Origin: UBA668 sp041918155 | Lineage (GTDB): Bacteria > Actinomycetota > Acidimicrobiia > Acidimicrobiales > Ilumatobacteraceae | Length of the DNA: 64,000 bases | Assembly (NCBI GenBank): GCA_041918155.1 | Contig: JAYRWH010000041.1 | Span: 1-64,000 of the forward strand | Direction: 5' to 3' | Shown: positions 20,031-28,466 of the stretch, in pieces | Layout: each line of letters begins with the position of its first letter | How positions within the stretch are numbered: the first letter of the stretch is position 1 | Program-made: the position numbers and the translations under genes | The notes under the pieces: generated by a model | Seen by the model: only the letters and a program-made list of their open reading frames with translations | Told to the model about the DNA's origin: nothing | Database searches by the model: none

Positions 20031-20879
20031 ATGCCCGAGCTTCCCGAGGTGCAGGCCCACGCCGAACGGCTGACCGGGCTGTACACGGGCGCGGTGCTGG
20101 AGAAGTTCGTGCCGTTCAATTTCACCGCGCTGAAGACGGCCACACCGCGGCCCGACGACGCCTACGGTCAGGCGCTGCGCCGAGTCGGTCGCCGCGGCAA
20201 ATACCTGCTGCTCGACTTCGGCGAGATCCATTTCGTCATCCACCTGATGCAGGGCGGGCGCCTGCTCGTCGACAGCTCGCAGTCACTGAAGCCCCGCAAC
20301 GGCCAGGCCCGCTTCGTGTTCGCGTCGGCGACGGGTGCGGTGCCCGCGCTGCTGCTCACCGAGGCGGGCAAGGAACGCCGCGCCGGCGTCTGGTGTGTGC
20401 GCACCGCCGATCTCGCCGGCCCACCCTTGAACCGGCTCGGCCCGGACGCGATCGACTGCACGCCGGCCTCGCTCACCGCCGCGTTCGCGGCCACGAACAT
20501 GCGCGTACACGGCTTCTTGCGCGACCAGCACCAGATCGCCGGGCTGGGTCGCATGCTGGCCAACGAGGTGTGCCACCGCGCTCACGTTTCTCCGTTCGCG
20601 ATGACGGGCAAGCTCGGGGCTTCAGGCGCGGCCATGGTCGCCGCGGCGATCCACGCGGCCATCGACGACGGGTTGGCCTACGAGCGCACCCGCACCGACA
20701 TGAGTTCGTCGGCCGACCGGCCCGGGCGGGTGCACGGCCGGGTGGGCCAGGCGTGCCCCGAGTGCGGCGACACGATCCGCTCGGTCAGCTATAGCGGCTA
20801 CACGGTGGCCTACTGCCCGACCTGCCAGACCGGCGGCAAGGTGCTCGCCGACAACACGACGAGCAAGTTCTTGAAGTGA
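20031..20879 (+). CDS. Fpg/Nei family DNA glycosylase-AP lyase
   Basis: A 282-residue base-excision repair enzyme. Pro1 and Glu2 of M-P-E-L-P-E-V form the N-terminal nucleophile and acid. The beta-clamp Lys is in R-G-K-Y-L-L-L. The helix-two-turn-helix region reads I-A-G-L-G-R-M-L-A-N-E, and the zinc finger uses C242, C245, C262 and C265. The enzyme removes oxidised bases and cleaves the abasic strand. The finger and length place it in the Fpg/Nei-like group; whether it prefers 8-oxoG or pyrimidines is open because the N-terminal half is divergent. It follows the SCP2 gene by 16 nt. Confidence 0.88.
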   Translation: MPELPEVQAHAERLTGLYTGAVLEKFVPFNFTALKTATPRPDDAYGQALRRVGRRGKYLLLDFGEIHFVIHLMQGGRLLVDSSQSLKPRNGQARFVFASATGAVPALLLTEAGKERRAGVWCVRTADLAGPPLNRLGPDAIDCTPASLTAAFAATNMRVHGFLRDQHQIAGLGRMLANEVCHRAHVSPFAMTGKLGASGAAMVAAAIHAAIDDGLAYERTRTDMSSSADRPGRVHGRVGQACPECGDTIRSVSYSGYTVAYCPTCQTGGKVLADNTTSKFLK

Positions 20880-20895
20880 CCCCTGTCGGCGCCGC

Positions 20896-21558
20896 CTACG
20901 GCGCAGGCACCGCGCGCAGCATGATCCGGCACCCGCCCTTGCGCGGGTCGGCCAGGCGCAGGCCCTCCACCACCATGCCGCCGTCGCGTTCGCACACACC
21001 CTCGGCCAGGCCGAGGTGCAGGTCGCACACCGTGTCCGGACGTTCCGCGGCGACGGCCACGAACGGGCAGTCGCGCAGCACGATCTCGTGGGCGTCTGCC
21101 TTGGAGCGCACATGTGGCCGGAACCCCAGACGATCGGCCTCGTCGCGCAGGGTTGCCACCGCCCCTGCCGGCGAAGGTTGCAGCTCGGCCCCGGCGCGGC
21201 GGCCCACCTCACGGGCTTCGAGGCCATTCTCCAGTGCATCGGCCAACAGCCCGGCAAGGGTGCTGTAGGCAAGGCCGGGTTCGGCCTCGGCGACGGCGAA
21301 GTAGCCGGTGCGCGGCCGGCCGCGGCCGGTGACCGGCAGTACTTCGCCGCGCACCAGACCGACCTCGACGAGCATCGCCAGGTGCTCGCGCACCACGGTG
21401 TGGTGGAGGGCCAGCGCCTCGGCCAGTTGCGACGCCGTCAGGGGGGAGGTCGAGGCGCGGAGCCGCTCGACGATCTCCACCCGGGTGGGCGCGCCCAATG
21501 CTTTCGCGCGAAGGAGTGCCCCCCCATCACCGGCGCCCACCGCTCGACTACCAGCCAT
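20896..21558 (-). CDS. HTH regulator with a four-cysteine sensor domain (SufR-like)
   Basis: A 220-residue regulator. Residues 15-75 form a winged helix-turn-helix (L-G-A-P-T-R-V-E-I-V-E-R-L with T-A-S-Q-L-A-E-A-L and V-V-R-E-H-L-A-M-L-V). The C-terminal half holds four cysteines, C164, C178, C189 and C210. SufR-type repressors use a comparable four-Cys C-terminus (C-x12-C-x13-C-x14-C) to hold an Fe-S cluster; the spacing here (13, 10, 20) is related but not the same. It lies directly downstream of nirK on the same strand, 41 nt after it, so it probably regulates that gene in response to NO or redox. The ligand is inference. Confidence 0.7.
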   Translation of the reverse strand: MAGSRAVGAGDGGALLRAKALGAPTRVEIVERLRASTSPLTASQLAEALALHHTVVREHLAMLVEVGLVRGEVLPVTGRGRPRTGYFAVAEAEPGLAYSTLAGLLADALENGLEAREVGRRAGAELQPSPAGAVATLRDEADRLGFRPHVRSKADAHEIVLRDCPFVAVAAERPDTVCDLHLGLAEGVCERDGGMVVEGLRLADPRKGGCRIMLRAVPAP

Positions 21559-21599
21559 GACGGAGCACTCTTTCACCTGGATGTTTCGCAGGGCAAGCT

Positions 21600-22979
21600 T
21601 CAGTGTCCGGTGAGGCCGCTGGTGTCCACCTCGCCGACGGCGAAGAACCCGAGGGCGCCCTTGCCGGGGTTGGCGAACTTGTGCGTCACGAACGGGTACA
21701 GGCCGTCCTCGGCGAAGCTGAACTCGACGAACCCGCCCTGAGCAGGCTGCAGGTCGAGCACCTGCGAGCCGCCGTGGGTGTCGTCGGGCCGCAGCAGGTA
21801 GGCACCCTCCTTGAACACGGTGTCGAAGATCGTGCCGACGATGTGGAATGCCGAGTTCTCGTTGGGGCCATCGTCGATCACCCACAGGCGGTAGCGCTTG
21901 CCGGCTTCGACATGGATCGGGGCGAACTTGTACTGGGCGAAGTAGCCGTTGAACACGACGGCGTCGAACTGCTCGTTCATCATCTTGGTGAGGTCGCCGG
22001 GCTGACCCTGCGGGCCGAGGTACAGCTCGCTCTGGATGATCACGAACTCGCCGTCGACGGGCTCGAGGTTCGCCGGGTCGACGATGATCGCGCCGTACAT
22101 GCCGTTACCGATGTGGTGCAGGGCCGGTGCGGTGCCGCAGTGGTACATGTACGCGCCGGCGTAGTCGGCCTGGAACTCGTACACGAGCGACTCACCGGGC
22201 TGGATCGTGCGCATCTCGTCGCTCCAGGCCACCTTGCTCGCATGGAAGTCGATCGAGTGGCCCATCGTGCCCTTGTTGGTGAGCGTGATCCGGAAGGTGT
22301 CACCGATCTTGCCGTGCAGTGTCGGGCCGGGCACCGTGCCGTTGAAGGTCCACATCAGTTGGGTCACGCCGGGCGCCACCTCCACCTCGGCCTCCACGGC
22401 ATCGAATGCGATCTCGTGCACCGTGCCCGTGAGCGCCGGTTGCAGCACGGGGTCGCGCCCCGCCCAGCCGTCGGGCGGCATCGCCGTGCCGTCGATGACG
22501 GCCGAGTCGGTGGCTGTACCCGCGCTGCCTGTGTCGGTCGCCGTGCCGCCCGTGCTACCCGTACCGCCGAGCACGTGCACGCCCATCTTCATGCCGGCCT
22601 CCTTGTGGCCGGGCACGGTGCACCACACCTCGGTGTCCGCGGTGAACGGGCCGATCTGGAGGTCGGCCGACTCGCCCTGCTTCAGCGCGCCCAGACCGCT
22701 GGTACCTACGACCTTGAAGTCGTGGTCGAGGGTGCCCTCGTTCGTGACATGGAGCGTGATCACCGCTCCGGCGGGTACCTCGATCATCGACGGGCTCACC
22801 GAGATGTCCGCGAGCACCACGTCGAACTCGGTCTCACCGGTCGCGGCCGCGGGTGCAGTGCTCGCGTTGTCGGCCTTGCCGGAGGCCATCGCGATCCCCA
22901 CGATGCCCATCACCAGCCCGAGCACACCGACAACGAAGGTGATCACCCACCAGCCGTCACCGTGACGTTGTTCGTCCAT
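21600..22979 (-). CDS. nirK: Copper nitrite reductase with N-terminal membrane anchor and cupredoxin domain
   Basis: A 459-residue protein in three parts: a membrane helix (about 10-32), a cupredoxin domain with its own type 1 copper ligands (H86, C120, H125 and a Met at 130/132), a Gly/Thr/Ser linker (138-165) and a NirK catalytic unit. In the latter, H241 and H246 with D244 lie in H-S-I-D-F-H; H280 and C281 in Y-H-C; H289 and M294 in H-H-I-G-N-G-M; the catalytic His is H379 and the last type 2 ligand H433. All copper ligands are intact, and the C-to-H loop is of the class II type. It reduces nitrite to NO outside the membrane; the fused cupredoxin probably feeds electrons to the type 1 site. 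Start supported by GGAGGA 5 nt before the ATG. Confidence 0.9.
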   Translation of the reverse strand: MDEQRHGDGWWVITFVVGVLGLVMGIVGIAMASGKADNASTAPAAATGETEFDVVLADISVSPSMIEVPAGAVITLHVTNEGTLDHDFKVVGTSGLGALKQGESADLQIGPFTADTEVWCTVPGHKEAGMKMGVHVLGGTGSTGGTATDTGSAGTATDSAVIDGTAMPPDGWAGRDPVLQPALTGTVHEIAFDAVEAEVEVAPGVTQLMWTFNGTVPGPTLHGKIGDTFRITLTNKGTMGHSIDFHASKVAWSDEMRTIQPGESLVYEFQADYAGAYMYHCGTAPALHHIGNGMYGAIIVDPANLEPVDGEFVIIQSELYLGPQGQPGDLTKMMNEQFDAVVFNGYFAQYKFAPIHVEAGKRYRLWVIDDGPNENSAFHIVGTIFDTVFKEGAYLLRPDDTHGGSQVLDLQPAQGGFVEFSFAEDGLYPFVTHKFANPGKGALGFFAVGEVDTSGLTGH

Positions 22980-22991
22980 GTCCGTCCTCCA

Positions 22992-23017
22992 TTTAGTCGG
23001 GTTACCGCCCTACTTAA
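22992..23017. promoter_or_regulatory. Dyad operator in the nirK promoter
   Basis: Two 10-bp arms match in 8 of 10 positions (TTAAGTAGGG and TTTAGTCGGG read outward-in), separated by 6 bp. The dyad lies between the -35 TTGATT (minus strand, 23016-23021) and the probable -10, where a bound protein would block polymerase. The Cys-rich regulator encoded just downstream of nirK is the obvious candidate binder. Confidence 0.5.
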
Positions 23018-23021
23018 TCAA
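23016..23021 (-). promoter_or_regulatory. -35 element of nirK
   Basis: TTGATT on the minus strand, with GACTAA about 17 bp downstream as a plausible -10, followed by a GGAGGA Shine-Dalgarno and the ATG at 22979. Confidence 0.4.
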
Positions 23022-23073
23022 GAAGCCCCGACCTACCCGTAGGGCCGAAGGTCACCGGCCTGACGTGCTGGCC

Positions 23074-23079
23074 TATCGT
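23074..23079 (+). promoter_or_regulatory. Leaderless -10 element of the nucleoside phosphorylase gene
   Basis: TATCGT ends 6 nt before the ATG at 23086 and fixes this start over in-frame codons further upstream. Confidence 0.45.
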
Positions 23080-23085
23080 GAAGGC

Positions 23086-23799
23086 ATGCCGATCCACATC
23101 CGCGCCGAAGCCGCTGACTACGCCGCCGCCGTGCTCGTGCCGGGCGACCCCCGCCGTGCCCGCTACATCGCCGAGACGTTCTTCGACCCCGGTGCCCGGC
23201 TGGTGAACGAGGAGCGCGGCGAGCTCGGTTTCACCGGCACCTACCAGGGCAAGCCGATCAGCGTGCAGGCCGCGGGCATGGGCTGCGCCAGCGCCGCGAT
23301 CTACTACAACGAGCTCATCCAGATGGGTGCCACCCGCCTCATCCGGGTGGGCACCGCCGGCGGCCTCGCCGAGGGCCTGCAGATGGCCGACACCGTCGTC
23401 GCGATCAGCGCGACCCCCGACGACCAGATCGTCAGCCAGCTCGTCGGCGGCGACGCGCACGCCCCCACCGCCACGTACTCACTCGTCGAGCGCGCCGTGC
23501 AGCTCGCGCGCGCGAAGGGCGCCCGCGTGCATGTCGGGCCGATCGTGTCGTCGGCGATCTTCTACGACCCGCGTGAGGGCATCATGCAGCGCTGGAAGGA
23601 CCGCGGCCACCTGGCCGTGGAGATGGAAGCCGCCGTCCTCTACACGCTCGGCGCGATGCACAAGATCGAGACACTCTGTATCGCCACCATCAGCGACCTC
23701 ATCGCCAGCGAGACCCAGGCCGAGCGGATCAGCGACGCCGAATTGAAGATCGGCGTCGACCGCATGATGGAAGTCGCCTGCGAGCTCGCCGTCGGCTGA
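23086..23799 (+). CDS. deoD: Purine nucleoside phosphorylase (DeoD-type, hexameric family)
   Basis: A 237-residue enzyme of the NP-I family, cleaving purine nucleosides with phosphate to base and ribose-1-phosphate. The N-terminus M-P-I-H-I-R-A-E and V-P-G-D-P-R-R-A-R-Y-I-A-E-T-F, the phosphate-site R-V-G-T-A-G-G, the ribose-site E-M-E-A-A-V and the catalytic Asp in I-S-D-L-I follow E. coli DeoD closely. A uridine phosphorylase role is less likely because of this pattern but is not excluded. The gene is divergent from nirK with about 100 bp between starts and convergent with mdh. Confidence 0.82.
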   Translation: MPIHIRAEAADYAAAVLVPGDPRRARYIAETFFDPGARLVNEERGELGFTGTYQGKPISVQAAGMGCASAAIYYNELIQMGATRLIRVGTAGGLAEGLQMADTVVAISATPDDQIVSQLVGGDAHAPTATYSLVERAVQLARAKGARVHVGPIVSSAIFYDPREGIMQRWKDRGHLAVEMEAAVLYTLGAMHKIETLCIATISDLIASETQAERISDAELKIGVDRMMEVACELAVG

Positions 23800-23818
23800 G
23801 CCGAGAACGCGGGCTGGA

Positions 23819-24817
23819 TCAGATGAGGCCGAGGTCCTTCACGGCGTCGCGCTCTTCGGCGAGCTCGCCCGTGGAGGCGTCGATCTTGCCGCGGCTGAAC
23901 TCGTTGATCTCGAGGCCCTGCACGATCGAGTACTTGCCGTCCTTGCACACGCACGGGAACGACGAGATGAGGCCCTCGGGCACGCCGTAGCTACCGTCGC
24001 TGACGATTGCCATGCTCACCCAATCGCCCGCGGGCGTGCCGAGCGACCACGAGCGGATGTGATCGACCGCGGCGTTCGCGGCCGAGGCGGCCGACGACGC
24101 GCCGCGGGCCTCGATGATCGCCGCACCACGCTTGGCGACGGAGGGGATATAGGTGTCGGCGTACCAGGCCTGGTCGTTCACCAGCTCATGGGCGTTCAGC
24201 CGTTGGCCGTCCACCTGAACGGCGGCGTGGTAGAGGTCGGGAAACTGGGTGACGGAGTGGTTGCCCCAGATCGTCATGTTGGTGACGTCGTTGACGCTCT
24301 TGCCGACGCGCTGGGCGAGCTGGGTGACGGCACGGTTGTGGTCGAGGCGGGTCATCGCGGTGAACCGGCCGGGATCGAGGCCCTTCGCGTTCTGCTGGGC
24401 GATGAGCGCATTCGTGTTGGCCGGATTGCCGACCACGAGCACCTTGATGTCCTTCTTCGCGCTGCGGGCGAGGGCCTCGCCCTGCGGCTTGAAGATGCCA
24501 CCGTTCGCGCTGAGCAGGTCGCTGCGCTCCATACCGGCCTTGCGCGGCATGGCACCCACGAGTAGGGCCACGTCGGCATCACCGAACGCGACATCGGCGT
24601 TGTCGGTGCACACCACGCCGGCGAGCAGGGGGAAGGCGCAGTCGTCGAGTTCCATCTTCACTCCGTTGAGAGCGCCGAGGGCGGGCGTGATCTCGAGCAG
24701 CTGGAGGATGACGGGGGTGTCAGGGCCGAGCATCGAGCCCGACGCGATACGGAACAGGAGGCTGTAGCCGATCTGGCCGGCTGCACCGGTGACGGCAACA
24801 CGTACGGGAGAGTTCAT
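23819..24817 (-). CDS. mdh: Malate dehydrogenase
   Basis: A 332-residue NAD-dependent enzyme of the cytosolic-type MDH group, converting malate to oxaloacetate in the TCA cycle. The nucleotide-binding G-A-A-G-Q-I-G lies at 11-17, the substrate Arg pair in M-P-R-K-A-G-M-E-R-S-D-L-L, N-P-A-N-T-N in the cofactor/substrate region, R-L-D-H-N-R-A and the catalytic His in W-G-N-H-S-V-T-Q-F-P-D. The ATG at 24817 is preferred because TACGCT ends 8 nt before it. It works with sdhCAB in the same pathway, but it is a separate transcription unit. Confidence 0.95.
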   Translation of the reverse strand: MNSPVRVAVTGAAGQIGYSLLFRIASGSMLGPDTPVILQLLEITPALGALNGVKMELDDCAFPLLAGVVCTDNADVAFGDADVALLVGAMPRKAGMERSDLLSANGGIFKPQGEALARSAKKDIKVLVVGNPANTNALIAQQNAKGLDPGRFTAMTRLDHNRAVTQLAQRVGKSVNDVTNMTIWGNHSVTQFPDLYHAAVQVDGQRLNAHELVNDQAWYADTYIPSVAKRGAAIIEARGASSAASAANAAVDHIRSWSLGTPAGDWVSMAIVSDGSYGVPEGLISSFPCVCKDGKYSIVQGLEINEFSRGKIDASTGELAEERDAVKDLGLI

Positions 24818-24825
24818 AGATGTGC

Positions 24826-24831
24826 AGCGTA
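24826..24831 (-). promoter_or_regulatory. Leaderless -10 element of mdh
   Basis: TACGCT on the minus strand, ending 8 nt before the ATG at 24817. Confidence 0.45.
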
Positions 24832-24875
24832 CGACGCGAACGGCCTCGTCAGGAAGCCCGTGCACCGACAGAGAC

Positions 24876-26840
24876 CTACGTGATCGTCGGCAGGTCCAGC
24901 GCAGCGAGGATCACGTTCGTGTAGTACACCTTCGCCGTCTCGCCGTTGCACGTCAGGTGCATTCCGTCGGAGCACAGGGCGGTGCCACCCGCAGCCGCGT
25001 CCCAGTCGATGATCTTCACGGCCGGATAGGTCTGCGGGATCGCCTTGATGAGTGTGTTGTTGTCCTCGATCCAGGCGGCGTCGCCGTGAATCGTCATGAA
25101 CCACACCGTGCCCGCACCCTCGGGCACTTCTTTCATGATCGCGTCGATGGCCGGCTGGGTCATCGGCGCGTTGTGGCCGACCTGGATGATGATCTGGGTG
25201 CCGGCGCCGATGTAGCCCTGATCGCGGTACTTCTTGACCGCGTTCTTCGCACCCTCGGGCCCGCGGCCCTCCTTGGCGAATGTGCGGACGCCGCTGCCCT
25301 CGAGGTACACGAAGGCACCCTCCATCACGGACTCACCGATGGCCACGTACTCCTTCGCGGACACGGTGGTCGGAGTAGCCGTCGCGGTGGTGACGCCGGT
25401 GCCGGTGCCCGTTGTGCCGGTACCCGTTGTGTCGGTGCTGGTGGGATCGGTGCTGTCGGTGGGGCCGGTGCTGTCGGTGGGGTCGGAACCGTCCTCGTGC
25501 ACCAACGAGCAACGCACATCGCCCACACAGTGCGGGTCGGCGCTGGCCAGGCTGTATGTGGCGACACCGAGGAGGGCCACGACGCTGACCGACGCCATCA
25601 CGTGAGCTCCGCTGGCGGTGACGAGTTTGCGCACGCTTCCGAGACGGCCGGCGCGGATCGGCGTCTCGATGAAGCGGTAGCTCAGCTCGGTGACGGGCAA
25701 GGCGATCGCCATCGCGACACCGATCTGTACCGGCGTCATCTCGATACTGGCCTGCTTGCGGATGAACTGATAGATCGGCCAGTGGTACAGGTACAAGCCA
25801 TAGCTGCGCGTACCGATCCAGAGCAGCACCCTGTTGCCCAGCAGCTTGCCGCTGGAACCCAACTGGTGGGTGACGCCGGCGATCATCATCAGGCTGGCGA
25901 TGCCCACGACGAAGAAGCCGCCACGGAACAGCCATGGGTTGTAGACCGAGCCGCCCTTCTCGGTGAGGTACATCGTGCCCATGAGCGCGAGCACGATCAC
26001 GAGGCCGATCGCGGCGACCGCATCGACGACCTTGGCCTTGTGCCGCAACGGACCGCGCAGGATCGCCATCGGCCGCCACAACATGGCGAAACCGGCGCCG
26101 AGCATCAGCCCACCGGCGCGGCTGAACGTGCCGAGGTAGAGCGAGTCATTGATGTTGATGTAGCGGTCGCCGACGCTCCAGCAGCCCCGGTGGAACTCGG
26201 CGTTGCACGCGGTGGCGACCGGGCCGTTGACGAACAGAACCGCCGTGATGGCCGTGATCGCGATGGCGACGCCGAACAGCTTGAGGCCCACCGCGGGCAG
26301 CCGATTGCGCGCCCGGCGCAGCACCACCGTCATCACCAACGGCCAGATCAGGTAGAACTGCTCCTCCACCGCCAGCGACCACAGGTGGCGCAGCGGCACG
26401 AACGCCTCGCTGCTCGCGTAGCCCTGGCCGACGACGATCTGGTACCAGTTGCTGACGTAGAAGATGCCGCCGAGGAAGTCGCCCCGGGTCTCTTCACGGG
26501 TGACGCTGTAGAACACCGCGATGTAGACCGCGGCGATCATCAGCGTGAGGTAGAGCGCGGGTAGCAGGCGCCGGAAGCGGCGGGTCCAGAACTGGCGTAG
26601 GTCGATGCGCTTGGTGCGCTCATACTCGCCGATGAGCAGGAGCGTGATGAGGTAGCCGGAGATGACGAAGAACACCTCGACACCCAGGTAGCCGCCGGGC
26701 AACCAGGAGTGGTGCGCGTGGTAGATCATCACGCCGATGACGGCGATCGCCCTCAGCCCGTCGAGCCCCGGCAGGTACGGAACGCGGCTGATACCCGCTG
26801 ACGGGGTTCCCTGCGAAGGCGTGGTGGGGCGGGCCGGCAT
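24876..26840 (-). CDS. Acyltransferase 3 membrane protein with C-terminal SGNH domain
   Basis: A 654-residue protein. The N-terminal part (about 20-400) has around ten membrane helices and the acyltransferase-3 signature: L-D-G-L-R-A-I-A-V near the start, the H in I-Y-H-A-H-H, F-F-V-I-S-G-Y-L-I-T and R-F-R-R-L-L-P. A Thr/Ser/Asp-rich linker (about 440-485) leads to an extracytoplasmic SGNH-like esterase domain with G-E-S (Ser nucleophile), V-G-H-N and a D-G-M-H catalytic Asp-His pair, all intact. OafA-type proteins of this layout acetylate or acylate cell-surface sugars. The acceptor is unknown. It lies between mdh and the aldehyde dehydrogenase gene, both on the same strand, without overlap. 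Confidence 0.88.
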   Translation of the reverse strand: MPARPTTPSQGTPSAGISRVPYLPGLDGLRAIAVIGVMIYHAHHSWLPGGYLGVEVFFVISGYLITLLLIGEYERTKRIDLRQFWTRRFRRLLPALYLTLMIAAVYIAVFYSVTREETRGDFLGGIFYVSNWYQIVVGQGYASSEAFVPLRHLWSLAVEEQFYLIWPLVMTVVLRRARNRLPAVGLKLFGVAIAITAITAVLFVNGPVATACNAEFHRGCWSVGDRYININDSLYLGTFSRAGGLMLGAGFAMLWRPMAILRGPLRHKAKVVDAVAAIGLVIVLALMGTMYLTEKGGSVYNPWLFRGGFFVVGIASLMMIAGVTHQLGSSGKLLGNRVLLWIGTRSYGLYLYHWPIYQFIRKQASIEMTPVQIGVAMAIALPVTELSYRFIETPIRAGRLGSVRKLVTASGAHVMASVSVVALLGVATYSLASADPHCVGDVRCSLVHEDGSDPTDSTGPTDSTDPTSTDTTGTGTTGTGTGVTTATATPTTVSAKEYVAIGESVMEGAFVYLEGSGVRTFAKEGRGPEGAKNAVKKYRDQGYIGAGTQIIIQVGHNAPMTQPAIDAIMKEVPEGAGTVWFMTIHGDAAWIEDNNTLIKAIPQTYPAVKIIDWDAAAGGTALCSDGMHLTCNGETAKVYYTNVILAALDLPTIT

Positions 26841-26926
26841 TGGACGAACAGTATGGTGCGGCAGCCCTTGATTTGCGAGGCGCTCCGGGCGTCGGCCCGG
26901 GCTCGGGGCTCAGCCCGAAGCTGGGC

Positions 26927-28342
26927 TCAGAGCAGCAGCGCCTTCACCTCGGTGAACTCCTCGAGACCGAACGTGCCCGCTTCGCGACCGAGGCCGCTCT
27001 GCTTGTAGCCACCGAACGGAGCCGTCACGTTGAACGGCCCGCCGTTGACCTCGACCTGGCCGGCGCGGATGCGGCGGGCCACGGCTTTGGCGTGGTCGGC
27101 CTCGCCCCACACACCGCCGGCGAGGCCGTAGATCGAGTCGTTGGCGATCTCGACCGCTTCCTCCTCGTTGTCGTACGGGATGATCGACAGCACCGGGCCG
27201 AAGATCTCCTCGCGGGCGATCGTCATGTCGCGGGTGACCTCGGAGAACACCGTCGGGGCGACGAAGTAGCCCGTGGCGAGGCCATCGGGGGCCTCGGAGC
27301 CCCCGTGGATCAGCTTGGCGCCTTCCTCGACGCCCTTGTTGATGAAGCCACGAACACGGTCGCGCTGGGCGGCGGACACGAGCGGCCCGATGCGCGATGC
27401 GCTCGCGAACGGGTTGCCGGGCGTGAACGCCGCGGCCGTGGCGGCGGCGATGCCCTCCACCTCGGCAAGGCGGTCGCGAGGCACGAGCATGCGGGTGAGC
27501 GCGGTGCACGTTTGGCCCGAGTTGAGGAAGCACTTGCCCACGCCGTCGGCGACGGCCTTGGCGAAGTCGGCGTCCGGCAGGATCACGTTCGCGCTCTTAC
27601 CACCGAGTTCGAGGGCAACCTTCTTCACCGTCTGGCTGGCGACCTCGGCGACGCGCTTGCCGGCGCGGGTGCTACCGGTGAAGCTCACCATGTCGACATC
27701 GGGGTGGGCGGCGATGGCCTCGCCCACCACCGGGCCGGCGCCGGTGACGAGGTTGAACACGCCCGCAGGCACGCCCGCTTCGTGCATCACCTCCGCGAGG
27801 ATGAACGCATTGATCGGCGCGACTTCGCTCGGCTTGACGACGACGGTGTTACCGGCGGCGAGCGCCGGCGCAACCTTCAGCGCGATCTGGTGCAGCGGGT
27901 AGTTCCAAGGGGTGATGCAGCCAACCACACCGATCGCCTCGCGGACGATGAGCGCGTTGCCCTCCTGCTTTTCGAACTCGTAGGTGCCGAGCAGTTGCGC
28001 GGCGATGGCGAAGTTCGCCTTCGGCAGGCCGACCTGGATGAGGTTGCTGAGGATGAGCGGCATGCCGACTTCGCGGGCGATCGTCTGCGCGAGTTCCTCG
28101 GTGCGCGCTTCGAGGCCGGCGTGAACCTTCATCAGGATCGCGGCGCGCTCTTCCTTCGGCGTCGCGCTCCACGCGGGGAACGCGGCGCGGGCGGCAGCGA
28201 CCGCCTTGTCGACGTCGGCGGCGGTGCCCTCGGGGATCGTCGCGATGACCTCCTCGGTGGCCGAGTCGGTGACCGACAGGGTGCCGGTGCCCGTGGAGGC
28301 GACCCACCGGCCGTTGATATAGATGTTCTCGTACGCGCGCAT
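26927..28342 (-). CDS. NAD(P)-dependent aldehyde dehydrogenase
   Basis: A 471-residue ALDH superfamily enzyme, oxidising an aldehyde to the acid. The P-W-N-Y-P cofactor segment, the K-P-S-E nucleotide-binding Lys/Glu, the S-F-T-G-S-T-R turn, the catalytic base in L-E-L-G-G-K-S and the nucleophilic Cys in N-S-G-Q-T-C are all in place. The C-terminal P-F-G-G-Y-K-Q-S-G-L-G-R-E motif is also present. It groups with broad-range ALDH of the DhaS/AldA kind, and the substrate cannot be inferred. The ATG at 28342 is chosen because TAGCGT ends 7 nt before it; an in-frame ATG at 28360 is inside the promoter. Confidence 0.9.
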   Translation of the reverse strand: MRAYENIYINGRWVASTGTGTLSVTDSATEEVIATIPEGTAADVDKAVAAARAAFPAWSATPKEERAAILMKVHAGLEARTEELAQTIAREVGMPLILSNLIQVGLPKANFAIAAQLLGTYEFEKQEGNALIVREAIGVVGCITPWNYPLHQIALKVAPALAAGNTVVVKPSEVAPINAFILAEVMHEAGVPAGVFNLVTGAGPVVGEAIAAHPDVDMVSFTGSTRAGKRVAEVASQTVKKVALELGGKSANVILPDADFAKAVADGVGKCFLNSGQTCTALTRMLVPRDRLAEVEGIAAATAAAFTPGNPFASASRIGPLVSAAQRDRVRGFINKGVEEGAKLIHGGSEAPDGLATGYFVAPTVFSEVTRDMTIAREEIFGPVLSIIPYDNEEEAVEIANDSIYGLAGGVWGEADHAKAVARRIRAGQVEVNGGPFNVTAPFGGYKQSGLGREAGTFGLEEFTEVKALLL

Positions 28343-28349
28343 GGCGGAC

Positions 28350-28355
28350 ACGCTA
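28350..28355 (-). promoter_or_regulatory. Leaderless -10 element of the aldehyde dehydrogenase gene
   Basis: TAGCGT on the minus strand, ending 7 nt before the ATG at 28342. Confidence 0.45.
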
Positions 28356-28426
28356 CGCAACCCGCTCCGTCCCGCTCTCAGCGGACGGTCTCAGGTGCAA
28401 CCGTCCAGAACTTCGGCGGGAATCGG

Positions 28427-28457
28427 TTGACTCTGACACCGTGCGAGGGTTCAGCAT
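28427..28457 (+). promoter_or_regulatory. MerR-type promoter with 19-bp spacer and operator
   Basis: TTGACT (28427-28432) and CAGCAT (28452-28457) are 19 bp apart, the overlong spacer that MerR activators need. A 21-bp dyad (28430-28450) fills the spacer; its two arms agree in about 15 positions, with AC-x-CT outside and CAC-x-GTG inside. This is a clear sign of autoregulation by the gene that follows. Confidence 0.65.
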
Positions 28458-28466
28458 CGAGGGGTC

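Noticed and set aside
24789..26564. Plus-strand open frame opposite the acyltransferase gene
   Set aside because: Asp/His/Arg-rich antisense with no motif; the minus-strand gene shows membrane helices and a catalytic SGNH triad.
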